From Cymbomonas tetramitiformis (lineage: Eukaryota; Chlorophyta; Pyramimonadophyceae; Pyramimonadales; Pyramimonadaceae): a stretch of DNA of 64,000 nucleotides. The notes below the pieces were generated by a model. It ran no database searches and was not told the DNA's origin. It saw only the letters and a program-made list of their open reading frames with translations. The translations under genes and the position numbers were made by a program. Shown piece by piece: positions 10,118 through 20,912 of this stretch; positions within the stretch are counted from its first letter, which is position 1; each line of letters opens with the position of its first letter. The stretch covers positions 1-64,000 of the forward strand of contig LGRX02035123.1 of assembly GCA_001247695.2 (NCBI GenBank), written 5' to 3'.

Positions 10118-13100
10118 ATGGCGCACGGCGGTGGTGAGCACCTGGCTCAAGTGGCTACGTGCCGCGCGGCGCATATGGCTCGACGGCGGGCTTGGGATCG
10201 GGCGGCGTGGTTCGTTCTGCGGCTTCAGGTGTTGCGGGATGTCCGTGTCGGGCGCGATCGTTGCGTGGTTTGGCTTAGGGGTCAGGAGATGCGGGATCGG
10301 GCGGCGGGTTTGCGGGCGTGGCGGCGGGCGGCGTTTTTCGTTGCTAGGCTTAGCTTTTTGCGGGTGGCGTCCCGTGGGATTGTGCGCCGTGCGGTCTTGC
10401 GCCTGTCCGAAGGGGGGGGAGGTACCTCAGATCGGACGAGCGCAGAGCGCACTCGGCGTACGGCCACGTCACCGGTGCTACCTTTAGGGGAGCGCGTGGC
10501 CACAGCCACAGCACGAGCGCTGCCTCGAGCGAGGCTCGCGGCCATGGCCACAGTGCTGGCGCTGCCCCTGGCGAGGCGCACGGCCACAGCCACTGCGCGA
10601 GCGTTGCCCTAAGCGAGGCGTGCGGCCACATCGGCGTTGCCCCTAGCGAGGTGCGCGGCCACTGCCCTAGCACCAGCGCTGCCCCTGGCGAGGCGCGTGG
10701 TGGCAGTCGCGGCATTGGCGCTGCCCTGGCGAGGCGCGTGGTGGCAGTCGCGGCACTGGCGCTGCCCCTAGCGAGGCGCGTGGTGGCAGTCACGGCACTG
10801 GCGCTGCCCCTAGCGAGGCGCGTGGTGGCAGTCGCGGCACTGGCGCTGCCCCTAGCGAGGCGCGCGGCCACATCGGCGCCGCTCTGAGCGAGTCACGCGG
10901 CCACAGGCACGCACGGCGCTGGCGCTGCCCCTAGCGAGGCGCGTGGTGGCAGTCGCGGCACTGGCGCTGCCCCTAGCGAGGCGCGTGGTGGCAGTCGCGG
11001 CACTGGCGCTGCCCCTAGCGAGGCGCGTGGTGGCAGTCGCGGCACTGGCGCTGCCCCTAGCGAGGCGCGCGGCCACATCGGCGCTGCCCCTAGCAAGGCG
11101 CGCGGCCGCACTGGCGCTGCCCCTAGCGAGGCGTGCGGTCACATCGGCGCCGCTCTGAGCGATGCACGCGGCCACAGCCACAGCATTGGCACTGCCCCTA
11201 GCGAGGCGCGCGGCCACATCGGCGCCGCTCTGAGTGAGGCACGCGGCCACAGGCACGGCGCGGGCGCTGCCCCTAGCGAGGCGCGCAACCACATCGGCAT
11301 TGCCCCAAGCGAGGTGCGCGGCCACTGCCCTAGCACCAGCGCTGCCCTTGGCGAGGCGAGTGGTGGCAGTCGCGGCACGAGCGCTGCCCCTAGCGAGGCG
11401 CGTGGTGGCAGTCGCGGCACGAGCGCTGCCCCTAGCGAGGCGCATGGTGGCAGTCGCGGCACTGGCGCTGCCCCTAGCGAGGCGCGCGGCCACATCGGTG
11501 CTGCCCCTAGCGAGGCGCGCGGCCACATCGGCGCCGCTCTGAGCGAGGCACGCGGCCACAGGCACGGCGCTGGCGCTGCCCCTAGCGAGGCGCGCAACCA
11601 CATCGTCGCTGCTCTGAGCATGACGCACGGCCACGGCACGAGCGATGCCTCGAGCGAGGCGCGCGGCGACGGCCACAGCGCAAGCGCTGCCCAGAGCGAA
11701 GCGCACGGCTACTGTGCAAGTGCCGTCCCTAGCGGGGCGCGCAGTAGCAAGCATGGCGCGGGCATGCGCTACATATGCCCCGGCGCGAGGCGCACCCATA
11801 GCCATAGCGCTAGCAGTGCCCCTAGCGAGCCCCGCGAGCACGGCCATGGCACCGGCGCAACCCCCTGTGAGGTGCACGGCCACGGTCAGAGCGCTGGCGG
11901 TGACCCGAGCGAGGCGCTAGACCACAGCCAGAGCGTTGGCGGTGCCCCGAGCGAGGCGCGCGACCAAAGCCACGACACAGACGCGCGCGCTGGCGTGACA
12001 CGCACCCAGCTGTCCGTTGATGCGGAGCCTTGGAGGCCGCTCACGGCGCCACCACTAGGCCCATATCCGCAGTCGTCGGTGGAGGTGCTGCCCGGGGAGC
12101 GCACACAGTGGCCACCTGATGGTAGTGGAGCAGGAGTGTTGCCCCAGGAGCACACACTGCCGCCACCCGACGAGGAGGCAGAGGCGTCGCTCCGAGAGTG
12201 CGCACAGCTGGCCCCTGGCAGCACATTGGCGGTGCGGCCCGACGAGTGCGCGCAGCGGCCACCTGCCAGCAGAGTCGAGTCACCGCGTGAGGGGTGCACG
12301 CAGTCATCACCGGAGCGCACAGTCGAGGTGCAACCCATGGGGTGTGCACGGATGTCCTCTAGTGGCACTGCCGAGGTGCTGCCCGAGGAGGTGTCATTGC
12401 CGCTACCTGGCGGCGAGGCGGAGGCGTTGCTCCGAGAGGGCGCACGGCTGCCCCCTAGCCACACGGACCTGTTAGGCTCGCAGGCTCTCGACGTTGTGGC
12501 CGCGTCGCCCGATGCGGGGAAGTGGTGCGGTGTCCCTGATGCGGCAGGCGCAGCACCCACGAGGCGAGCGAGCCGTAGAGGGAGGCGAGCAGGTCGCCGC
12601 GGGAGGCGAGGAGCCCGTGGTAGGCGAGGCGTGGTCGAGCCATCGGCCGAGGCGTTGGAGTCGACAGGCTCGCAAGCTCTCGGCATTGAGGCCGCTTCGC
12701 CGGATGCGAGGAGGTGGCATGATACCCGGGTTGCGGCAAGCGCAACACCCACGAGGCGAGCGAACCGTAGAGGAAGGCGAGCAGGGCGCCGCGGGAGGCG
12801 AGGGACCCATGATAGGCGAGGCGTGGTCGGGCCATCGGCCGAGGCATTGGACTCGACAGGCTCGCAGGCTCTCGGCGTCCAGGCCGTGTCGCAGGATGCG
12901 AGAGGGAGGAGCGATGCTCGGAGTGCGATAGGCGCGACCCCCACGAGGCGAGCATGCCGTCGGGGGAGGCGAGCAGGTCGCCGCGGGAGACGAGGGGCCC
13001 GCGATAGAAGGCGGATAGCCTCACGTAGGAGGCGAGGGGCCCGTGGCACGAGGAGCTCAGTGGGTGTCGCACCGGACCCTAGTGGCGTTGCTGAGCCAAA

Positions 13101-13245
13101 GGCTGAGAGCATAGCGCTCACGAGCCTAGCTAAGGGTGTGAGCAGACAACTATCAGTTGCTCCATGCTCACATCCTTACGCACTTGGGGAAGCAAACGCC
13201 ATCTGGAGAGTCCACCTCTACGAGGGGGCCCTCGAGGCGTACTAG
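10118..13245 (+). repeat. GC-rich minisatellite block with a long open frame
   Basis: From 10450 to 11650 the DNA is a degenerate tandem array of ~18-42-bp units built on GCGCTGCCCCTAGCGAGGCG. A second set of ~180-bp repeats, encoding Arg/Gly-rich stretches, spans 12480-13060. A plus-strand frame stays open from 11314 to 13245 (643 codons, hydrophilic Ala/Ser/Gly/His then Arg-rich), but opposite-strand frames of 343 and 411 codons are open too, so openness alone is weak evidence. It sits inside the LTR pair 8767/15710 and may be cargo of a non-autonomous element. No domain recognised. Confidence 0.6.
11314..13245 (+). CDS. possible low-complexity repeat protein
   Basis: 643-codon frame through the minisatellite block. 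Residues 1-220 are ~10-residue repeats of the type G-A-A-P-S-E-A-R-G-H; the middle is acidic and Pro-rich; residues ~390-560 hold three repeats with Arg/Gly-rich cores. The non-repetitive ends and the change of composition along the frame slightly favour real coding. Against it, the other strand is also open and no start context, intron or domain is visible. It could be wholly non-coding. Confidence 0.25.
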   Translation: MRGHCPSTSAALGEASGGSRGTSAAPSEARGGSRGTSAAPSEAHGGSRGTGAAPSEARGHIGAAPSEARGHIGAALSEARGHRHGAGAAPSEARNHIVAALSMTHGHGTSDASSEARGDGHSASAAQSEAHGYCASAVPSGARSSKHGAGMRYICPGARRTHSHSASSAPSEPREHGHGTGATPCEVHGHGQSAGGDPSEALDHSQSVGGAPSEARDQSHDTDARAGVTRTQLSVDAEPWRPLTAPPLGPYPQSSVEVLPGERTQWPPDGSGAGVLPQEHTLPPPDEEAEASLRECAQLAPGSTLAVRPDECAQRPPASRVESPREGCTQSSPERTVEVQPMGCARMSSSGTAEVLPEEVSLPLPGGEAEALLREGARLPPSHTDLLGSQALDVVAASPDAGKWCGVPDAAGAAPTRRASRRGRRAGRRGRRGARGRRGVVEPSAEALESTGSQALGIEAASPDARRWHDTRVAASATPTRRANRRGRRAGRRGRRGTHDRRGVVGPSAEALDSTGSQALGVQAVSQDARGRSDARSAIGATPTRRACRRGRRAGRRGRRGARDRRRIASRRRRGARGTRSSVGVAPDPSGVAEPKAESIALTSLAKGVSRQLSVAPCSHPYALGEANAIWRVHLYEGALEAY

Positions 13246-13284
13246 GGAAGTATTAGGAGGTTTAGGACTTAGGGTAGAAAGTAG

Positions 13285-14985
13285 GCGTACGCGGAGCGTG
13301 GGGTGCTGATGGGGCCGGCGAGCCCCAAGCTCCGGGCGAGTGCACCCGTCTCGACGGGACGCATCGCCACGCGCGTGCAAGGAGGCCCACCCTTGCATGC
13401 GTGTCGCCACGAGGTGAGCACACCGAGGTGCTCACCCGCGCCCTCCCCTTAGGGCCACCGAGAGTGAAGCGTCCGGGAGCGGACCGCTTTTCTTTGGGGG
13501 GGGAGAGAGCGCGCCGCGAGTGGCAGATGGCAGCCACCGCGAGCGCGCCAGGCGCACCGCCATGAGGCAGCAGCTCTCGCTGTGCTGTCTCGGGCTGCGT
13601 GACGCGCCGCTGCCCCGCCAGGCACACCAGACGCATGGTGCCTGGGGGTAGCGCGCAGCGTGTGCACCGCGTCCAGGCGCATCGGGCCTCCTTGCAGAGG
13701 TTGATGCGCGTGCCTGGGAGCAGCACACCGCGCACGCATGCCCCGCCGCCGAGCGCGGAGCGCGGCACCCACACTCGGGGTGCTGATGAGGCCGGCGAGC
13801 CCCAAGCTCCGGGCGAGTGCACCCGTCTCGACGGGATGCATCGCCACGCGCCTGCAAGGAGGCCCACCCTTGCATGCGTGTCGCCACGAGGTGAGCACAC
13901 CGAGGTGCTCACCCGCGCCCTCCCCTTAGGGCCACCGAGAGTGAAGCGTCCGGGAGCGGACCGCTTTTCTTTTGGGGGGGAGAGAGCGCGCCGCGAGTGG
14001 CAGATGGCAGCCACCGCGAGCGCGCCAGGCGCACCGCCATGAGGCAGCAGCTCTCGCTGCGCTGTCTCGGGCTGCGTGACGCGCCGCTGCCCCGCCAGGC
14101 ACACCAGACGCATGGTGCCTGGGGGTAGCGCGCAGCGTGTGCACCGCGTCCAGGCGCATCGGGCCTCCTTGCAGAGGTTGATGCGCGTGCCTGGGAGCAG
14201 CACACCGCGCACGCATGCCCCGCCGCCGAGCGCGGAGCGCGGCACCCACACTCGGGGTGCTGATGAGGCCGGCGAGCCCCAAGCTCCGGGCGAGTGCACC
14301 CGTCTCGACGGGACGCATCGCCACGCGCGTGCAAGGAGGCCCACCCTTGCATGCGTGTCGCCACGAGGTGAGCACCCCGAGGTGCTCACCCGCGCCCTCC
14401 CCTTAGGGCCACCGAGAGTGAAGCGTCCGGGAGCGGACCGCTTTTCTTTGGGGGGAGGGGAGCGCGCCGCGAGTGGCAGATGGCAGCCACCGCGAGCGCG
14501 CCAGGCGCACCGCCATGAGGCAGCAGCTCTCGCTGTGCTGTCTCGGGCTGCGTGACGCGCCGCTGCCCCGCCAGGCACACCCGACGCATGGTGCCTGGGG
14601 GTAGCGCGCAGCGTGTGCACCGCGTCCAGGCGCATCGGGCCTCCTTGCAGAGGTTGATGCGCGTGCCTGGGAGCAGCACACCGCGCACGCATGCCCCGCC
14701 GCCGAGCACGGAGCGCGGCACCCACACTCGGGGTGCTGATGAGGCCGGCGAGCCCCAAGCTCCGGGCGAGTGCACCCGTCTCGACGGGACGCATCGCCAC
14801 GCGCCTGCAAGGAGGCCCACCCTTGCATGCGTGTCGCCACGAGGTGAGCACACCGAGGTGCTCACCCGCGCCCGCCCCTTAGGGCCACCGAGAGTGAAGC
14901 GTCCGGGAGTGGACCGCTTTTCTTTTGGGGGGAGAGAGCGCGCCGCGAGTGGCAGATGGCATCCACCGCGAGCGCGCCAGGCGAC
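13285..14985 (-). repeat. 477-bp GC-rich satellite array (right, inverted)
   Basis: About 3.5 tandem copies of the satellite found at 1-1058, here on the minus strand. Equivalent points recur at about 13432, 13909 and 14403. The copies are very similar to the left array. The array ends where the 64-bp repeats begin. Confidence 0.9.
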
Positions 14986-15305
14986 AGGTGAGAACCTGTA
15001 TAATCCATCCACCAGAGCAGTGGCTCTAGCCTCGGCATAGCCAGGCGACAGGTGAGAACCTGTTTAATCCATCCACCAGAGCGGTGGCTCTAGCCTCGGC
15101 ATTGCCAGGCGACAGGTGAGAACCTGTATAATCCATCCACCAGAGCGGTGGCTCTAGCCTCGGCATAGCCAGGCGACAGGTGAGAACCTGTATAATCCAT
15201 CCACCAGAGCAGTGGCTCTAGCCTTGGCCATGCCAGGCGACAGGTGAGAACCTGTATAATCCATCCACCAGAGCAGTGGCTCTAGCCTCGGCATAGCCAG
15301 GCGGC
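14977..15305 (+). repeat. 64-bp tandem repeat, five copies
   Basis: The motif CCAGGCGACAGGTGAGAACC recurs at 14977, 15041, 15105, 15169 and 15233, and a diverged copy begins at 15297. Each unit contains a small hairpin (CCACCAGAGC / GTGGCTCT). It lies between the satellite array and the 3' LTR. Confidence 0.9.
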
Positions 15306-15689
15306 AGTTGGAGATCTGGATAAAAGCTCTGCGCATCCGAGGAGGCGGTAGGGGTTTAAAACCTTTCCTCCGGGCCGGCATCCCGAGAACTGTCAGGTAA
15401 TTGGCAAACCTATTGTCATCACCTGTACCGTGTTGGAAGGTTTGAAACCTTGAGCGTGGTAATGGATGTGAGATCTCGAGCCTTGGGGGAGCCTGGTAGT
15501 GCAGATGGCAGACCGGTGAGAGGCCGACCCTTGTGCTTAAGAGGTTGATCTCCTTATTGCGGGGTGTCTTGGGAAGTGTAATGTCATCCCGGACAACAGG
15601 CGGCTGAGACCTGTATAATCATCCTGAGCAACAGTAGAAGATCCGTATAAAAACTTTACTGGTCCGACGTGGTCAGCGTGGACGTGACC

Positions 15690-15709
15690 TTCCCTAAGGG
15701 GGGGGGAGT
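15690..15709 (+). other. polypurine tract before LTR
   Basis: A run of A and G with eight or more consecutive G, ending GGGAGT directly before the TGTGCTAGG start of the LTR at 15710. This is the expected plus-strand priming site of an LTR retrotransposon and orients the element left to right. A near-identical tract precedes the LTR at 19501. Confidence 0.6.
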
Positions 15710-16137
15710 TGTGCTAGGAGGCAAGCACAAGAGCAAGAAAAACGGCTAAGTACAAAACGCAAGAGTACTCAGTACGGAGTACAGTAGGACCGATCAGAAT
15801 GATGTTGATGTGAGGTGCCTAGCTTGTTGTACGGAGTACTCAGTACAGTTGAGTTATGGAGAGAGTTCCTGAATGCATAAGAACTCTAAGTGTAACCAGT
15901 TTCGGGGAGATGAACTGAACTGAAAAGTAAAACATAAAAGTAAAGAGCCGTAACTGCTGTATATTGTGTATTGAAAGCATGCACTGATAGCAAAAGCATA
16001 ACTATTAAGATTTACGAAACCGAAGTCTTGTAGTTGACCAATCGTAAGCATACCTCGTGCGGTCGTTTAATAAGTGTAGAATAGTATAAGTCCGAAACCG
16101 TAAAGAAGAGAAGAAACTGGAGTGGTAGCCTCCTACA
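15710..16137 (+). mobile_element. LTR, right copy (family 1)
   Basis: 428 bp, TGTGCTAGGAGG...GCCTCCTACA, matching 8767-9192. It is preceded by a polypurine tract, so it acts as the 3' LTR. Together the two copies bound a 7.4-kb element whose interior lacks gag-pol, which fits a large non-autonomous (LARD-type) retrotransposon or two solo LTRs of one family. Confidence 0.7.
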
Positions 16138-16379
16138 GTTACAGGGCCCGATTTCAGATCGCAGACCCCCCTGGACAGTGGGTCGTGGGTCGTGGGTCGA
16201 CGGTTTCAGATTAAAGTATTTTGTAATCGTTCGATTAAATAATATCGAAGGTCTGTGCGAAATCTGTGTATAATTTCAAATGCTCCTTGGACGCAGGAAC
16301 GCTTTCGAAGTTATTACGTCATAGAGTTCCAGTGAAATTTGCGTATAAACATAAAAGTCCGACTTGAAACACTCTTTTG

Positions 16380-16665
16380 CCATGCTGGAACAGTATATAA
16401 GTGACTATAATTACTTTCTCCACGGTGGAGCACTCGTTTGCCATGCTGGAACACTAAATAAACGAGTCTGAAATTTATTTCCATGCTGGAACAGTATATA
16501 AGTGACTATAATTACTTTCTCCACGGTGGAGCACTCGTTTGCCATGCTGGAACACTAAATAAACGAGTCTGAAATTTATTTCCATGCTGGAACAGTATAT
16601 AAGTGACTATAATTACTTTCTCCACGGTGGAGCACTCGTTTGCCATGCTGGAACACTACCATTGG
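16380..16665 (+). repeat. 101-bp tandem repeat, 2.8 copies
   Basis: CCATGCTGGAACAGTATATA recurs at 16380, 16481 and 16582. Within each unit are two half-units beginning CCATGCTGGAACA. Downstream at 16740-16815 a 24-bp repeat built on GTCGACCTGGAACATTC follows, so the whole 16380-16820 stretch is a repeat-rich leader before the ORF at 16971. Confidence 0.85.
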
Positions 16666-16970
16666 GTCGAAAAGAATTATACGATCAAAACCGCCGAAAA
16701 TATCCCGATAATATGTAATGACACGGAACGGACGATCGTCAACCTGGAACATTCAATTGTCGACCTGGAACATTCAATTGTCGACCTGGAACATTCCATT
16801 GTTTATCTGGAACACTGTCATTGGATAATTTGAAATGCCAATCTAAGTGAGAACTTACATCCATGCTCTGCTAAAACACTGCCGGCGTTTTCAAGGTGCG
16901 AGCCAACTTTTCGACCCTGCCTGTTGACTGTCCAGCTGTTTGATATCTATTCTATTTACCTACTTCTATC

Positions 16971-17687
16971 ATGACTTCTTTGGCTATTGATGATGATACC
17001 TATGAGGAGAGACAAGAAGAGGCTGAAAAGCATCCTGCCTTAGTCGCAAAGGAAAAAGCTATTCTCTTGACTGAGTTGAAACGCCCGAATCTTGATTCTA
17101 TTCAGCAGCGAGTTCAAAATTTTACGACTTGGCACAGGTCTGAACTGATATCTACTGCTGAGCACGCTGTGATTCTCGTGACCTCCTTCCAAGGACGAGA
17201 ACACAAGCTATTGATTGAGGAGCCAAGCCTCCCTAATATCGTCCAGTTACTATTTGACATACCTGATGCGAATATGAGAAGTGACTATGTCGACTTTTTC
17301 TATGACGCTCGTTCCGCATCTATCGTAGGAAAAGAAGTGTTAGACGCGAAAAAAGAAGCTGAGAAAACTGAAGCGGTCGCTTTGAAAAATGCGGGTGTCG
17401 ATAAGCTCCTTGCTGCCTTGCAAGCACAAGGAGTTGACGTTTCTACTTTGAAAACTAGCAGCGATTTAACTCTCCCTACTGCTCCTCCTATGGCTCAAGT
17501 TGTTCCTGGAGTCCCTGCTACTGCACCTCCTAACTTAATCGACATAGTAGGTCCTAATCCGCCCACTAGTGAGCCAGCCGCCTTACAGAACGTGGGGGAG
17601 AAACGTTCGCAGCCTGAGGCGAGAAGTTCTCTCGCTGAGACTCTTGGAAGTTTGTTGGGCTCGTCGAAAGCACCTCGCAAGTTTTAA
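16971..17687 (+). CDS. gag-like ORF of a non-autonomous LTR element
   Basis: 238 codons beginning with ATG after a repeat-rich leader. Residues 1-150 are charged and predicted helical (E/K/R/D-rich with regular hydrophobic positions); 160-215 are Pro/Ala/Thr-rich; the end is basic. No zinc knuckle or enzyme motif. It is followed by a second ORF of similar character and then by a polypurine tract and LTR at 19501. A structural gag-type protein is the simplest reading, inferred from context rather than homology. Confidence 0.45.
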   Translation: MTSLAIDDDTYEERQEEAEKHPALVAKEKAILLTELKRPNLDSIQQRVQNFTTWHRSELISTAEHAVILVTSFQGREHKLLIEEPSLPNIVQLLFDIPDANMRSDYVDFFYDARSASIVGKEVLDAKKEAEKTEAVALKNAGVDKLLAALQAQGVDVSTLKTSSDLTLPTAPPMAQVVPGVPATAPPNLIDIVGPNPPTSEPAALQNVGEKRSQPEARSSLAETLGSLLGSSKAPRKF

Positions 17688-17892
17688 GGTAAGTCCCTTC
17701 CGCATTTTCAGTTCTTAGCTTCGCATCACGCTTCGCATGTCGCACTTCAGTTACTCCGCATGTCCCTTCGCACTTCAATGTTTCGCATCACGCTTCGCAT
17801 TTTCAGTTCTTCGCTTCTCTTGACTTATCACGTTCCGCATGTCGCACTTCAATATTCACTTCAATGTTTCGCATCGTGTGCTGTGGCGTGCA

Positions 17893-18498
17893 GATATGAG
17901 CGACGAAGGCGAATCTCGGACGTGGCGTGACCTAGAGGGCCACTTGTGGTGGCACGTCGACGACTTGAATAAGAAAGTTAAGCTTTCCAAAGCTCAAAAC
18001 CGCACTGAAATTAAGAAGTTTGTTTTGGACCAGCTTGAGCCTATTAAGGCTATGTTTGATTCGCACTTGGAAAGTGCACACGTTGATCCGCCACCAGCAG
18101 CGGATGGGCCAGCTCGTTCTGGGTCCAACGACCCGCAGTTTGTTTCAATGCGTAAGTTTCAAGCTATGGAGGCACAGCTTGCTTTCCTTCAAGCAGATGT
18201 AGCCAAGCAGGCTAAGGAGCTAGAACAGGCACACGAGGAGTGGAACGTCTTCGCATCCGAGCCCCACAAGCCGGCGGCCCCTTCATTCGTCACTTGCAAG
18301 CAAGTTGTCATTGAGAGCAGTGAGATAGATAGGCTTAAAACTGAGGCGGTGCTTATCCAGGGACAGACTTTGACGCAAGAAGATGCTCAGCACTTGACTT
18401 ATTTCCGTGAGCTCTTAAAGGACGGAATTGTGCAGCTCGAGGCACGCAGCCTGCTTCTCTCGTCCCCTCCAGCCAAGAAACGAAAAACCCAGCCGTAA
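17893..18498 (+). CDS. second gag-like / coiled-coil ORF
   Basis: About 201 residues; the ATG at 17893 (M-S-D-E-G-E) is preferred to the upstream in-frame ATG at 17839, whose translation comes from the repeated cytosine/thymine-rich spacer. The middle third has heptad-like spacing (lysine, glutamate, glutamine, alanine) consistent with a coiled coil, and the C-terminus ends in a basic K-K-R-K type stretch like a nuclear signal. It lies ~200 bp after the ORF at 16971, on the same strand. Function not recognised. Confidence 0.4.
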   Translation, partial: DMSDEGESRTWRDLEGHLWWHVDDLNKKVKLSKAQNRTEIKKFVLDQLEPIKAMFDSHLESAHVDPPPAADGPARSGSNDPQFVSMRKFQAMEAQLAFLQADVAKQAKELEQAHEEWNVFASEPHKPAAPSFVTCKQVVIESSEIDRLKTEAVLIQGQTLTQEDAQHLTYFRELLKDGIVQLEARSLLLSSPPAKKRKTQP

Positions 18499-18499
18499 T

Positions 18500-18760
18500 T
18501 CGAGTCTGATAGTTAACATCCGAGTGTAGCCGTGAACATCCGAACATCCGAGAGCCCAAGTGGCTGATATGCTATTATTTTGGTACTTTTTCACTTTTAT
18601 AATATGTGCTTTTAGTCTGTTCAGTGAAAAAAACTTCTTAACTCACTTGCTTGCCTTGCAACATCCGAGCATCCGAACACCCGAAGTGCACTTGTGCACC
18701 CGAGCATCCGAACATCCGAAGTCACACACGCACCCGAGCATACCTGTAAAGTGATATTAT
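18500..18760 (+). repeat. short degenerate ACATCCGA repeats
   Basis: Multiple imperfect copies of ACATCCGA/GCATCCGAACA at 18515-18560 and again at 18655-18740, separated by an AT-rich stretch. No gene visible. Confidence 0.5.
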
Positions 18761-18810
18761 ATCATAAAGCACTTCACATATTATTGCATAGATCATTGCA
18801 TAATAACTTG

Positions 18811-19260
18811 CTAGCTTTCAGTTATTTCTTTTGTTATCTGATAATATTTATGATCTTTTTCAATCCCTATATATCTGCGTGAATTATCTAAACCGACTTG
18901 AGCTGAACTCCCAGTACCCATAAAAGGGTCTAATACTGTATCATTTTCATTTGAATAAGTTCTTATTATGTATTGCATGATATCATATGGCTTTGCTGTC
19001 GGGTGTGTAGACTTGTAATTACTTTTGTCAATATGTATAACAGATCGAGGAAATCGTTTTCCATCTGTGTTTTGGGTATTTACTCTCGGTGATTGTCCTG
19101 CGTAGAGTTCTGTGCGTCGGCCGGGAACACGTGTGTAAGGTTGACCGTCAGTCTTTTGAGGATTATATGTAGTCCGACCTTTCGCAAATATGTAGATCAT
19201 TTCGTGTGCTCTTAGCTCTTGATAATTTGCGTGATAAAAGAGAGTCGACATGGACTTAAC
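18811..19260 (-). pseudogene. N6/N4 DNA methyltransferase, C-terminal fragment
   Basis: Minus-strand frame ending at 18811. It carries the signature of the N6_N4_Mtase family (beta-type, as in phages and restriction systems): H-P-T-A-K-P at about residues 83-88, then the cofactor-binding motif D-P-F-M-G-T-G-S at 108-115 and the conserved R-R-Y-I-G-I-E block at 125-131. The catalytic D-P-P-Y motif, which in this family lies N-terminal, is absent; upstream of about 19260 the sequence changes to unrelated 71-bp repeats, so the gene is truncated at its 5' end. The segment is more AT-rich than its neighbours. Likely a captured fragment of a viral or bacterial gene, no longer active. Confidence 0.8.
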
Positions 19261-19267
19261 GTAACAA

Positions 19268-19405
19268 AGATCAGCGCGGAAGGGGACTCAGACCCAAGGA
19301 CTGAGGGGCACGGGACCCAAGAACCCGAGGCTTAGAAGCCAGGGGGACTCAGACCCGAGGACTGAGGGGCACGGGACCCGAGAACCCGAGGCTTAGCAGC
19401 CAGCA
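19268..19405 (+). repeat. 71-bp tandem repeat, two copies
   Basis: GGGACTCAGACCCAAGGACT at 19279 recurs at about 19344 with a few changes, including the shared block GAGGGGCACGGGACCC. It abuts the truncated 5' end of the methyltransferase fragment and precedes the polypurine tract at 19487-19500. Confidence 0.7.
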
Positions 19406-19500
19406 TCACTGTGCATGTTTGTTGATCCCCAGACAATGTAAATGCAGGCGAACACTAAACGCTAGCGAGGACGTAAGCGCGCGCCTAAGGGGGGGAGAGT

Positions 19501-20106
19501 TGTGCTAGGGTAAGTCACGAGACAGAATGACGACGTGTCAGAATGGCGAGTGACGGGTACTATGACAGTCACCAATGACAGGCATTTATATGACCAGATG
19601 ACGAGAGGTCTGACAGAAATGACTGACAGAAATGCCTGACCCGAAAGTGAGTTTTGAAGGTTGAGAGAATTGGTGGGAAACCATCCCAGAAATGGTGGGA
19701 ACCATTTCATATTCAAACAGCCACACAGAACTGGAGGGAAACCAGGAGAGCCCCAGTTCTTGCCACATCATCAGATCTATGACTATTCAGTAATTCAGAG
19801 CAGAGATCATTGTATGACTGGCAGCTGCAGCCCAAGGGCCAAATGACAAGACCTGTCATAGGATATGTGAACATGAAGTGACTGAGCACTGTGACTGTCG
19901 AATTCGGATGAGATCTGAGGGAATTCGAGTCGACATGTTACTACTTAAAGAGCTGAACAAGCTCTCATGTCAGTTTTTGAATTAGTTACACATTGGCACT
20001 GACCTCTGGTGTCTTGTAACTTCAAACAGTGAAAGTTCACCTAAGTATTAAGAAATATCCGACAGTATACAAAGTATTCCGATATCAACCTATGGCCCTA
20101 GTACCA
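19501..20106 (+). mobile_element. LTR (family 2), probably 3' or solo
   Basis: Starts TGTGCTAGGG directly after a polypurine tract (CTAAGGGGGGGAGAGT) and shows a matching inverted end CCCTAGTACCA at 20106. The start resembles family 1 LTRs but the body is different. No second copy is present in the window, so the right boundary is inferred from the inverted ends only. Confidence 0.5.
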
Positions 20107-20912
20107 TATTCCTTGTAAGTGTTACTTGCACCCTTGTGAGACTGGTTCAGTCCTCACAACCGAACATATGACCCAAGGGTACCTAAAATTGATTTGTGAA
20201 GCCGTCTAAAATCCAAAAATGCTTTTGAAAACAGTTTTGAAAAGGTCTCTTTTATGCGCATCAAACTGCGTGCCCAATGTCCCTTAAAACTGTCGCATGC
20301 TTCCAAGATCAAACGATGAAGAGTGTGAAAATCGTTTGACGCAACACACGGTTATGGTTTGCGCGTATAAATACGCATGTGCAACCCTATTTAGGTCACG
20401 TTACATCTTCAACACATAGTTAGGCGTTATGCAAAACATGCTAGGGTCATTATTAGGGTTTACACGGGGCAGTGGATACGCATTCAGCGCCGCAATGCGT
20501 GAGATATACATTCATTGGTGACATCGCATTTTCACTCGATGCTCGATTTTGAACAATGCAGTACGATGCGCCTTTGAAATACGTTTCAAGTGGTATGCTC
20601 AAAACGCAAATCGGCCTTCGTATGCGGCGACTATATGGAAAACACTGACTTCAACCAAAACCAAAAATAGTTATGACGGTTTAGGGGTTAAATGTATGTA
20701 ACTTATGATTATTGCACATATTTGGAGTTATGCTTCGATCGCTTTGAGAAAGCAGATTTAATCTGTCGGGTGGAAATATGCCGTGTGTATTCAGTAGATC
20801 GGGCAGTGAGATCTTTATATAACGTGCAATCGTGCATCGTCTCCTCAGAGTTGGCGACACGATCGTGACATGCACATCCGAAGCTCGTGCGAGCAGCTGA
20901 GAAAATCTGGAG
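20107..20912. other. intergenic, no gene seen
   Basis: Mixed composition sequence between the family 2 LTR and the ORF at 20913. No open frame longer than about 125 codons and no repeat with internal copies was found. Confidence 0.5.

Noticed and set aside
10852..11883. 343-codon minus-strand Ala/Arg-rich frame
   Set aside because: Shadow of the minisatellite; opposite-strand frames are equally open and the translation is pure low complexity.
13262..14851. 529-codon and other long frames in the 477-bp satellite
   Set aside because: They are open on both strands and in several frames because the repeat is GC-rich and stop-poor; frames recur with the repeat period and have no domain.
15000..15300. 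CRISPR-like array
   Set aside because: The 64-bp units are tandem without unique spacers, in a eukaryotic repeat setting.
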